The notes below the pieces were generated by a model, which saw nothing but the letters and a program-made list of their open reading frames with translations, did not search any database and had not been told where the DNA came from. The position numbers and the translations under genes were made by a program. Shown one piece after another: positions 22,882-33,118 of a stretch of 64,000 bases of DNA (position 1 is its first letter; the number at the start of each line of letters is the position of its first letter). Origin of the DNA: Aricia agestis (Eukaryota > Arthropoda > Insecta > Lepidoptera > Lycaenidae); the NCBI RefSeq assembly GCF_905147365.1, contig NC_056417.1:10996501-11060500 (forward strand), written 5' to 3'.

Positions 22882-23502
22882 AAATGGTAACGTGAATACC
22901 AACCGCTTACGTAATAAACTAATGATAAAATATTGAAATCGTTCAGTAAGACTGCAGTGCGCAATTTATATAACAGAGTCCACACGCCGCCACACGCCAC
23001 CACACGTCTCCACACGCGACAACACGCGACTAATGGTCCGGCCACTCTAACGAGCGCATCACAAATTCTTTCATAAATGCAAATTTTATGCTCAAATTTA
23101 AAATTCTCTGTTCATATTTTTCGTCCAGTGAGATGCAATATAATTGATGACTTGTTGTGTGCGACTGTACAGTGTACACTTCCTGATATTTTGTAGCGCG
23201 CGTGGACAAGTTTTATTTTACCATCTGAAAACAGCACAAGTATTTCTTCAGTTATTATTTATTTATGTTATTTAGCAGACGCCTAGGCTGATTCTTCAAC
23301 ATCCAGTTTTGTGTTTTATCAGGGATTTTTAATTTCACGTCATAAAATAATAATTGTTATCACTTATCAGATATTTTTGACATGATTATTACAAAATGAA
23401 ATTTTATGTAGAATAGTCTGAATATATTTTGTAGTTTTATTATACCGAGCATTGCAATTTGCAATAAAATTATATCGAAAGACAGTACAGTACAATACAT
23501 TA
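22882..23502. other. spacer
   Basis: Includes a short CACACGCCRC-type tandem stretch near 22980-23025. No gene recognised. Confidence 0.45.
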
Positions 23503-23692
23503 AGGCGTAGCGCAGACGACAGACTATCCGTGACGCACTTTTTAGTCCGTGGAAATAGAACCTATGCAATTATATGCAGTAACGCACACGTCCGCGCTGC
23601 GCGTCCTGTTCGTTACTGCATATAATTGCATAGGTTCTATTTCCACGGACTAAAAAGTGCGTCGAGGATGGTCTGTCGTCTTCGCTGCATCG
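23503..23692. mobile_element. foldback MITE family H
   Basis: Inverted arms of about 85 bases around a short GC-rich centre (CGTCCGCGCTGCGCG). The ends carry GCAGACGACAGAC, shared with 43712-43920. Preceded by TA. Confidence 0.72.
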
Positions 23693-24015
23693 AAAAGTAC
23701 TGTAACATTTACAGAAGAAGAAAAATCTGCAGGTTTTTTTAATACAATACATTTTATAAGAAAGTGACGAAACTCATTTTAATGCGGCCCGGCCTTTAAA
23801 GATTTCGTTTCAGCGTGCAAAAGATGTACATTTCCTTTGTGCTCAACACAAAAGGTGATTTAGTCCGGTGGCACTTAAAAATTCCAGCGAAAAAGTATTT
23901 CGCATTAGGCTCGGTGTCAACTGACGGCCGATGACTACGACTAAGGCTTCTTACAGACCAACGGCACGCGTCGACACCAAATTGGCAAAAAAGTCGATTA
24001 CAAAAAATTGCCAAT

Positions 24016-24185
24016 TGCTTTGTCCACACTGTGCCTTTTTCAGTTCGTCAAGGGCATGCGCTATAGCGCAGTCAACAGCGAACGTGAGGCATGCCCACGA
24101 CGCATGCCCTCTGAACGTATCCAAAACTTCAAAAATGACAACATTGGCGTTGCGTTTCTTGACGCATTCAATGCGCCAATAGCTA
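24016..24185. mobile_element. MITE family F, truncated
   Basis: Left end GCTTTGTCCACACTGTGCC with inner GGGCATGC palindromes. The right end is missing and a family-C MITE begins four bases later. Confidence 0.6.
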
Positions 24186-24188
24186 TTA

Positions 24189-24339
24189 AGGGTTGATTCC
24201 AACCGCAACGCGACGCGTAGATGCATTTCTAAAGTACTGAATTGACAGATTCGTCTCGCGCTATTGAAATGTGTCAAATCCTTACAAATTTATGCCGCAC
24301 CGCGCCTCGCCGCGTCGCGTTGCTGTCTGAATTGACCCT
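24189..24339. mobile_element. MITE family C
   Basis: Ends AGGGTTGATTCCAACCGCAA and TGTCTGAATTGACCCT, flanked by TA. Confidence 0.68.
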
Positions 24340-25086
24340 TAGACGGCAGATTTTCGCCTTGCGGCCAAAGTTGTGCGGCAATATATTTTTAAAGGAGCCA
24401 TTAAAACTGAGGATATTTTTTTACACAAGGAAATACACATTCAATGTACAGACTGACTTCGGTGCTGTGCCATATTTCGATTTTGATTGTCTGATTAAAA
24501 ATCGACTAGCTGTTATGTGAACCGACCTTAATACTCTGTAAAAACGTGCAACGACTGCAAGTCAATGTATGAATACAGTGTCGCGAAACTCGATAGTCGA
24601 TTGGTCACGCGGCGGTCGCGCGTCTGTATAGCGCCTAATATCGTCAGTGGTCGCAGGTTTTCATATTTGATGCCGACTCTGCGGACAGAGTCACGCTATT
24701 ATCACAATGCGAATACATTAAACAGTAGCCTAACTTAGTTGTGCCCTTTATATCGAACTCGTGCTACACATATACAAGTGTTACGCGCGTGAAATTGAAT
24801 TATTTTCTGTAAGGTTATCTGAGTAAATTCCTGAATGCACTCAATACGGACAGTCTAGTAAGAAGTTGGTCTACTGTATATTAATGACATTGTGCTACTA
24901 TTGTGGCTGCTTGCTCTTTGTCATCAAAAAGTAAATATTTTAATCCGTGGAGAATTGGGGACTTGTGAAAAGCATTTTATAAAAGCGTTAAAGCGACTAT
25001 CTGATTCTTTTGCTTATTTGCTTTACGAAATATGGTTTAAATATATAAAAAAAGCGCGTTCCTGCTATGTTTGTGTGGCTTAAAAT
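24340..25086. other. spacer, no confident gene
   Basis: Less AT-biased around 24590-24700 but without an open frame carrying a recognisable domain. The frames at 24242-24520 and 24892-25083 are not supported as genes. Confidence 0.4.
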
Positions 25087-25380
25087 CATAAAGTTACTAT
25101 ACCTAGCGGAATAGAGAAACAAAGGCCTGAGCAAGAGAGATGTCACTATCAGTAAACCTGCGTGGTAAAGAGACGTGTGATACATGACAGCAGCACTCTT
25201 TTTTTGACGTCCAGTCGGCACGTGCCGCACGTTAACAATTCAATCTCATATAAATCATGTTCAAACATGCTTGTGTAAGTGTATACGTGCACATATCTTT
25301 ACACACAGATGAAACCAATTTCGGTTTCGTTTGACAGCTCGAGATTTTTGCTCTATTCCGCTAGGTATATTAACTTTATG
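25087..25380. mobile_element. hAT-type MITE family E, second intact copy
   Basis: 294 bases, ends CATAAAGTTACTATACCTAG and the reverse. Flanks CTTAAAAT and CTTTAAAT match at 7 of 8 positions, a slightly decayed 8-bp duplication. Confidence 0.75.
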
Positions 25381-25649
25381 CTTTAAATATAATGCGATTA
25401 AAATATAAAAAGTAACAAAGCCATCTAATATCGTGCCTTGGGCACTGGCGTAGCACCGCGTAGCTCTGCTACGAAATGAAATTATTGATGTTTTTTTTCC
25501 TTTCTTAGTTTTTTTCTAACAAATTAAATAACTTTATTGAAAGGAAGTATTAACCAGGAAATTTATTATAGAAACATGTCAAAATAAATCAAAATTATAA
25601 AAATAAAGTTTCGTAGTAATTTAAATATATTTCAGATCAGCCATACCTA

Positions 25650-25773
25650 TACAGGGTGTAACAAAAATAAGTGATAATACTTTAGGGCGTATATTTCTTC
25701 CTTAAAGAGAATTCACTGTGAAAGTAGCAGCGCTAATTTATCACTTTATCACTTATTTTTGTTACACCTTGTA
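25650..25773. mobile_element. mariner-like MITE, TA-flanked
   Basis: 124 bases. Ends TACAGGGTGTAACAAAAATA and TATTTTTGTTACACCTTGTA, the inverted match running ~28 bases, with TA on each side. Fits a Tc1/mariner-type non-autonomous element. Confidence 0.72.
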
Positions 25774-25899
25774 TAGATAATAGATCCTTATGGGTCGCAG
25801 TGACGTCAGGGCTACAGCGACCTGCCTTCTTAAACAAAAAAAAAATCAGCCGTAACTATTAGCTCAATCATTATGGCCCCACCATGACGAACGTTTTTT

Positions 25900-26233
25900 A
25901 TGTGGGAGAGCCATGCTTCGGCACGAATGGGCCGGCTCGACCGGAGAAATACCACGTTCTCACAGAAAACCGGCGTGAAACAGCGCTTGCGCTGTGTTTC
26001 GCCGAGACAGTGAGTTTACCGGAGGCCCAATCCCCTAACCCCTACCCTATTCCCTTCCCTACCCTCAACTATTCCCTTCCCTTCCCTACCCTCCCCTATT
26101 GCCCTATTCCCCATTAAAAGGCCGGCAACGCACTTGCAGCTCTTCTGATGCTGCGAGTGTTCATGGGCGACGGAAGTTGCTTTCCATGAGGTGACCCGTT
26201 TGCTCGTTTGCCCCCTTATTTCATAAAAAAAAA
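25900..26233 (+). mobile_element. poly-A interspersed repeat (family A)
   Basis: Complete plus-strand copy from TGTGGGAGAGCCATGCTTC to the A run at 26225-26233. The 77-codon frame at 25884-26117 lies inside it and is not a gene. Confidence 0.78.
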
Positions 26234-26239
26234 GACATG

Positions 26240-26384
26240 TTTTTCAGATTTAGCTGAAATTTGGTATGGAGATACTTTGTGTCCTGGGAAAGGACATAGG
26301 ATAATTTTATCCCGGAAGAATGGAGTACGGTTCCCGCGCGATAAACGAATTTTGGCGCAACGGAGTTGCGGGCGTCTTCTAGTT
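26240..26384 (+). mobile_element. Helitron-like fragment
   Basis: Has GAAATTTGGTATGGAGATAC, GGGAAAGGACATAGG and the GCAACGGAGTTGCGGGCGTC end. Its 5' part is replaced by the family-A repeat. Confidence 0.6.
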
Positions 26385-26511
26385 TAGAATAACCATTTTT
26401 TATACAACCTAACAATAAATAAATAAATAAATAAGACGTGAGTGGAAGAATCGAACAAGTAACATTTCGTAACAAACGGACAATAAATCATTTTTTTCCT
26501 TATTATTTTTA

Positions 26512-26822
26512 TACGTGGGAGAGCCATGCTTCGTTACGAATGAGCCGGCTCAACCGGAGAAATACCACGTTCTCACAGAAAACCGGCGTGAAACAGCGCT
26601 TGCGCTGTGTTTCGCCGAGTGAGTGAGTTTACCGGAGGCCCAATCCCGTACCCTATTCCCTTACCTTCCCATCCCTACCCTCCCCTATTACCCTATTCCC
26701 TCTTAAAAGGCCGGCAACGCACCTGCAGCTCTTCTGATGCTGCGAGTGTCCATGGGCGACGGAAGTTGCTTTCCATCAGGTGACCCGTTTGCTCGTTTGC
26801 CCCCTTATTTCATAAAAAAAAA
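26512..26822 (+). mobile_element. poly-A interspersed repeat (family A)
   Basis: Complete plus-strand copy, ACGTGGGAGAGCCATGC to the A run at 26813-26822. The pyrimidine-rich middle is shorter than in the neighbouring copy. Confidence 0.78.
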
Positions 26823-27660
26823 CCTTGTAACTTATCTCATTCTAGTTCTCATCTAGTTAATATATCTGGCTACACATAATATTATAATCCGCAGTTTTTC
26901 TTTTTCAAATTATATTCGTTTAAAAACGGAAAGTTTTTTCATGTTACTTACCTTATTCTTCCACTCAGGTCTCGAATTACGATGATATTCTAAATCATTA
27001 GCTTCATTCTTTGCAATGAATATTTATTCTTTTTCAGACGAGTATCGATTAGCCTTTTTAAATCGATTCGTTTGAATATCGATTACGAGTCGTCCATCCG
27101 AGAGCAGTTTAGGAAACGATTTCCCTCCGAGTGGATTTTATCTTCTGTGGGATTTGCAGCGAATGGAGTCAATCAGATTGAGTGGACGTTAAATTACGAG
27201 AATCCAAACGATTATACAAAATTTCGAGCGAGTACCATCATTATGTAAACGGCGGTTAAACGCTGATTAATCTACGTTTAATTGTGCGATGTTTAAAAAC
27301 ATTCAGGATATTAAAAAGCTTTGATAGAATTTGGTGACTGACGAAAAAGTTTGAAACTGGGAGAAATATATTATTATGAAGACTTTTTACTACGTTTCAA
27401 TTACAGCAAACTACATAGTATAATATAATAATGGAGGTCTAGCAACATTAACCCATGAATCCCCAAGTGGCAGCCAGCTGTCGCATAACAATTGAAAATC
27501 TATTGTGTCTGCGATACCCACGATGGAGGTGTTAATACATAATGTATAATAAAGATGTTACAATCCAAATAACATAATGCTTCAAAGCTCTAGTATTTTT
27601 TTTTTCTTCGGCTTTGATGAACCATTGAATAAATTAGAAGTAACTGGACTTTACTTTAAA
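26823..27660. other. spacer, nothing recognised
   Basis: AT-rich DNA with no supported gene. Confidence 0.45.
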
Positions 27661-28051
27661 TAATAATAATATAATATTAATAATAATAATAGTAGCTCCC
27701 ACACTGGTTTCGGTGACGGTGGCCGGTTTCATTGAAACCAGATCAGCTACGCAGGACAAATTTTATAGTGGCCAAATGTGTGCGCAGTACACAAGAGCAC
27801 TCTCTATTCTTGTAATCTCTTAACCCAGTGGGACGGAAGACCGACACGACTGGTGAGAGATCAGGCGCAGGACCGACTTTTTACATGCCCATCCGACGCA
27901 TGGATCATCTTACTTGTCAGACAATCAGGTGATCAGCCTCCATTGTCCTAACCAAACTTGGAAATAACATGTTTCCAACGCGGGAATCGAACCCACCCAC
28001 CCACACGACGAGTCAAGAGCCGCGCTCTATACCACTAGACCACGGAGGCGT
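27661..28051 (-). mobile_element. tRNA-derived SINE, reverse copy
   Basis: TAATAAT tail at 27661-27690, then the SINE body in reverse, B box at about 27985 (GGGAATCGAACCC) and A box near 28030 (CCACTAGACCA). An extra CCCACCCACCCAC stretch sits beside the B box. Confidence 0.85.
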
Positions 28052-28433
28052 ACAATATAATATTAATTTAGTTAAAAACACTTTCTTAAGGAAATTAAGT
28101 TCTTGTAACATTCTGTTGTTATTTCGTTCATTACGAGATAAACGAAGTTTAACTGTTACTAATGTCGGTGCAAGCTGGCCCAAGGTGCTTGCTAAATACA
28201 AAGGCACTTACTAGGAAATTAAATGAGAATTTGTTGTTTCGCGTTACTTGATAGTAATGAGCGCAGAATAAAAGGACTTACTATAACTGCTGGTATTATG
28301 TTGGAGTATAAAATGAGGTATGTTTGTTTTATAAGTATTACGCATAACATTAGTTAGTATGATGATGATTAAGTATTATAAAATATTTCTTTTTCCATTC
28401 ATAAATTGGAAATCAACTAGATTTTGAACAGAA
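28052..28433. other. spacer
   Basis: AT-rich, no gene recognised. Confidence 0.45.
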
Positions 28434-28961
28434 TAGTGCGGGAGCCTTAGAACAATTTTTTTATTACTATCAAGCTAATTTTTTGTGAGCCATTCTTTTC
28501 ATTCAGCTTCATTTTGATAAGACGAACATCTGCGAAAAATCTTGAAAGTGGTAGCTAACAGAAATAGAGAGGATTTCATACTTTGACCTGATAGTCCTGA
28601 AATATGGATTGTTCTATTTGTAGGATTGTCCTATACTTTTATATAGAGTTCCGTTTTAGGGCTTAGTAGTCAACCAAGTTTTGTTGTTCTAGGGAACCCT
28701 ATAACGGAACCCCTAACGAGCAGATTTTTTGTATATTGATAGATTAATAGTCATATAATTTAAGAGTAACAATATTGTCCTACAAATAAAACATTCCATA
28801 TTTTAGGACCATCAATTCAAAGTATGAAATCTTTCTATCTCTGTTAGCTACCACTTTCGAGATTTTTCGCAAATAAAAATGTTGTTCGTCTTATTAAAAT
28901 AAAACCACTCACAAAATTTAGCTTGATAGTAATAAAAAAAAAACTAGGGGTCCCGTACTAG
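28434..28961. mobile_element. 528-bp foldback element
   Basis: Ends TAGTGCGGGAGCC and GGGTCCCGTACTA. Long imperfect inverted arms share TTATTACTATCAAGCTAA, GTGGTAGCTAACAGA-type and TTTGTAGGA motifs. The centre holds TTCCGTTTTAGGG and CCCTATAACGGAA. Almost the whole element folds on itself. Confidence 0.7.
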
Positions 28962-29126
28962 AATGTTTACTGTACTGTAAATTAATGCTATGCGAAGGTA
29001 ATTGAACTTCATTTGTGTAACCTCTCGAAAATCTCGGCTCCATTAAAATCGGCAGCAAAGTTCTAGAATAAATAAAAAACCTCTATACCAATTATTTAGT
29101 AATCTGTGCTTATACTGTGTTTAAAT

Positions 29127-29318
29127 CATAAAGTTAATATACCTAGCGGAAAGCGGAATAGAGAAACAAAGGCCTGAGCAAGAGAGATGTCACTATCAGT
29201 AACACTGCATGGTAAAAAGAGACGTGTGATACATGACAGCAGCACTCTTTTGTTGACGTCCACTCGGCACGTGCCGCACGTTGACAATTCTCATAGAATT
29301 CATGTAATGATGCTATTG
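29127..29318. mobile_element. hAT-type MITE family E, truncated
   Basis: Left end CATAAAGTTAATATACCTAG with a small internal duplication (GCGGAAAGCGGAATAG). The right third is lost. Confidence 0.65.
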
Positions 29319-29379
29319 TTAGAGATATTATTGAATAAACTACAATGTGACTTTCAGAAATCCAACCACTATCTACTTA

Positions 29380-29525
29380 CCCCCTTACTAATAAACGCTG
29401 TATAAGCTTTGAATAGTTATACAGTGTTTTGTCTTCTTCAATCCAATTAAAAATGTCACTTGTGTGACAGGAACAAAACACTGTATAACTATTCAAAGCT
29501 TATACAACGTTTATTAGTAAGGGGG
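29380..29525. mobile_element. foldback MITE with 53-bp arms
   Basis: Arms start CCCCCTTACTAATAAACG and differ at one of 53 positions. Flanked by TA on both sides. The loop is about 40 bases. Confidence 0.75.
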
Positions 29526-30258
29526 TAAGACTTTAATAACATGATATAAATTAAATGACAGACTTTATATTAGATAAAACTAAATGCCTATTAACCTAGT
29601 AGAAACTAGGACGCTGTTTCGTAGCAATAAATTAAAATGGCGCTTTCGAGAACACTTTGTAGGCAGACTAACATCTGTTGGTTAAAATTATGAGGTTGCA
29701 AAATGGTTTCCAGGGTGCAATATAAAAGCCAAGAGGTTGTATACCGGGTAACTAATAATCTGGATCTTGTAGACCTCCAGAGTACTATCTATCACGGGAT
29801 TAGAAGTTAACCTGTTCTATGTTATACCTAGATACAATCCAGAATAACTATGTGGTTTACTCATGTAGCCCATGTAGGTAAACATAATATACATCTAGAT
29901 TATCGCTATACATTTTTACGTCCGTGCACTATAAGGAAGAAAGTACAGAACGTGATAAGTCCTTTTTTATAATATTTATAGGGATTTTTGTCCTACTAAA
30001 TTAATATAATATTATAAAAATGTTTTAATTAGGTACTTACGGATTTTGTAGCGGAGCTCTTTTCTATTATTCCCAACGTTTCGGGTGCTCTCCAGCGGAC
30101 GTGGTCACGGGTGGACTGAGGTGACCAGTGCATGTTTATGTTTCTCTATAGAATTGACGCTGAAGTGTTCAACTACCCGCAGATTCATCAATTATTATTT
30201 GTGTTCCGATCTACGCAAAACGCACTCACAATATCTTTACGTAACATCTCGTCCTACG
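29526..30258. other. spacer with a probable old repeat
   Basis: The stretch near 30050-30115 (TTCGGGTGCTCTCCAGCGGA...) resembles a dispersed lepidopteran sequence I have seen before, which is why the 65-codon frame at 30085-30282 is not called a gene. The rest is AT-rich. Confidence 0.4.
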
Positions 30259-30932
30259 CATAGCTGGGCATTAACTCGTTAATCCGTTAATCGTTAATTA
30301 ACGAAGTTAACATTTTGATTAACGGATTAACTTTTAAGTTAACTTTTAAAAATATTAACGGACTCGTTAACTTCCGTTAATATGCAGAAGTCCGTTAATC
30401 GTTAATCCAATGCCTACTACTTACCGTACGGCACCGCGGCGCGGCGCGAAAACAGGTTGACAGTATGAAACGACAAGTGCCGGGAGGGCGGGAAGCAGTG
30501 AGTGAAACAAAAACAATACTTGATACATTTTCAGGAGCGTGCGAGTAAGAACAGATTTGTTTCGTTTTATCATTTCATTACTCAGCGCCGGTGCTTATAG
30601 AGAGAATGATTTGTTTATTGTTATTATAAATCATTTGCATGTTGATAAAGAAAAGTGGAGTATAATTTAGTTAGAATAATACAATAATTATAGAAGTATT
30701 TTGTTTTGTCCCTAACATTTTAACTTCCAAAACCTTAAACCAACAGGTTTTGTATGTACTCTAACGCAATGATATAAGTTACAACAAGATCATATTACTG
30801 CATATTAACGATTAACGTTACTTGCGTTAATTCGTCCGAAATGTAAAGCTTTAACGTTTAACGAAGCTAACATTTTTTTAACGGATTAACGATTAACGAA
30901 GTTAACTATTTGATTAACGGTGCCCAGCTATG
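30259..30932. mobile_element. non-autonomous hAT transposon, intact with 8-bp duplication
   Basis: 674 bases. Terminal inverted repeats CATAGCTGGGCA and TGCCCAGCTATG; GTCCTACG stands at both 30251-30258 and 30933-30940. Both criteria (GCTGGGCA-type ends, 8-bp duplication) are typical of hAT. Subterminal regions repeat TTAACGGATTAACG-type motifs many times in both orientations, likely transposase-binding sites. No transposase frame. Confidence 0.88.
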
Positions 30933-31403
30933 GTCCTACGTACATAATATTATTTCTGTGATTCTACCCTTGTATTATTAAAACCAGTGTACAATAACTT
31001 TGATGAAAACTAGTCTTACATTATCGGAAACTCTTAATTAAGCAAGTAAAATACTTTATCAATTAATTAAACGACACTATAACAGCGATCACTAACCCGT
31101 GGTCATTATTCAAACGAAGTTTATACCTTATGTAAAAGTCCCGGAATAATTTTACAATTTAACGTTCATAATTCTTCGAATACGAAATATTTCACTACTG
31201 AGAAAACAAAGAGATGGATAATGAACACATTAGTTGACTTAAGCCGAGTGCTCACTCGCTGAATGTAACACAAAGAGATTTGGTAACCAGATTTTAGCAC
31301 TTGAAACTGTTGCCAGCTTTACCCCACTAAAGTTTGCCTTTTACAGTGTTTTACACACTTTTCGCAGGGTCAAATGCTGTTAGATTTAAGTTGCGTTACG
31401 TGA
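30933..31403. other. spacer
   Basis: No gene recognised. Confidence 0.4.
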
Positions 31404-31530
31404 TAGGTTCAATTCAGTTCAATTGTATGGATTTAACAGATTTGCAAGACGCCTCACGCAATTGAAGTCTGCCAATTCAGTACAAATTTAGAAATGCATC
31501 TACGTGTCATGTTGCGGTCTGAATTGACCC
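31404..31530. mobile_element. MITE family C, diverged
   Basis: GGTTCAATTCAG... left and TTGCGGTCTGAATTGACCC right, with CTCACGCAATTGAAG in reverse at the centre. Confidence 0.6.
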
Positions 31531-33046
31531 ACAATTGACCCCCTGTGATACGTAAATGACAAATAATATACAGTGATAATCTTTTGTCACTCACGTATCA
31601 CAGGCTTTTTCATGGCGTTGATTATACCATAAATCATAATTATTTTATTATTATATTATAAAATAGTGATAACATTTAAATCTGATACTATATTTAATTT
31701 AACAAAGTGACATAATATTTTTTCCAAAGAATCTATTATCATTTACATTTAGGGCAGGTAATAAAATGTAATATCTACAAGCCTATCACATGAGAAAAGA
31801 ATCCACGAATTGTTAAAATCCCTCCTTAGTCATTTTAAATATAAAGTCAACTTTTTAGTTACGGTAGATTTTAACAGTTAGGTACGTATCGCCCGTGAGC
31901 ACCCGGCCTTATATTAAAATGTTAATTGGCAACATTCATTCTTCTTTGGAAAGGTTCCAGTAGATATTGTCTCCCTCATAAATATTTTATGTTCCGCGGT
32001 GTGATAGATAACGAGAAATCGCGGTTTGTTATAATTTATAAATGTATACTCAGTTGAATATTATTATATTTACTAAGCTGTTATTATAAATTCATTAATT
32101 AATTTTTTCTTGTAACTTACCTATTTAGTTCTTAAGTAACATTAGCAGTTGGAAAGTGGAGGTATATTATAAAGCGATAAGACGACTTTTTAGCACGGGC
32201 TTTGATAAGAAGGGGGTCGGGGGATCCCTAACGTAAAAAAGCGGCCAAGTGCGAGTTGGACTCGCCCATGAAGGGTTCTGCAGCAGCCTAATAACCCCAG
32301 CCCATGCTTTTTAATGTCCAAAATTAAGGATAACTTGTTTTGGTTAATAAATGGTTTCGCAAAGTGTAGTCCACGTCTTTTTAACTGGTTATATTTTTAC
32401 TTAATCTATCAACACCACGCTACCATTGTATAGTACAATATCAGTCATCAGCATGGTTTAATTTTGTGCCAAACTGCAGCAGAAAATACTGAAGCCAATA
32501 GCGGGAACAGGGTAAATGAAAGTCACAGATATAAATAGACAATATTATTATAAAAATGTTTGTATACATTAACATGTATTGAATTTGCTAATAATGTTAA
32601 TAATGACTAGATATTTTGCACTAAACGTCTTGGCAGTGAACCTCTCAACTTCCCGAGTCTTGTGAACAACCTGCTGACAAACATAATATTGCACATTAGA
32701 TACTACAACTTCCTTCATACAAAATAAGTATAGGACAGAAACTACATATTATGGTATAATTATAACATTTGTATCGTATAAATAGAATGATAGTATTCAA
32801 TCATTCTTTGAAAACGATCGAACTTCTACAATAATTGAAATTATGACCTAACATATAGGCCCAAAGTACTGTAAAGTACCCAAAGTGCAAGGATTACTGT
32901 TAATCACAAAATGATCATGAGTCAAAAATTCAAAATTATGCATTCTCATATTTTGTTCAAAAACAAAAGAGATACCGTGTTCCATTATCCATTAAATATA
33001 TTATAAAGTTACTTTTGTATTGTTTAAGCATTGCATGAACACATAC
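31531..33046. other. AT-rich region below the last Dscam exon found
   Basis: Likely 3' UTR, terminal intron or intergenic DNA. A 50-base fragment of the GGCCAAGTGCGAGTTGGACT repeat lies at 32236-32285. I could not identify the stop-containing Dscam exon here. Confidence 0.4.
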
Positions 33047-33118
33047 CGTGGTCTGGGCAGTAGTGTCGCCGGCGTCGTCGCCTCCTTTGAGCATCGCATG
33101 CGTCCAAACACGTCTCTT
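33047..33118 (-). CDS. Dscam-like: Dscam-like exon 18 (cytoplasmic), frame uncertain
   Basis: 72 bases bounded by TTTGTGCAG and GTATGTG. It is open in two frames. Phase 1, as required by direct joining to the previous exon, gives EETCLDACDAQRRRRRRHYC. Phase 0 gives a more protein-like THAMLKGGDDAGDTTAQTT. The second would need another exon in between, or an alternative splice form. Confidence 0.45.
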
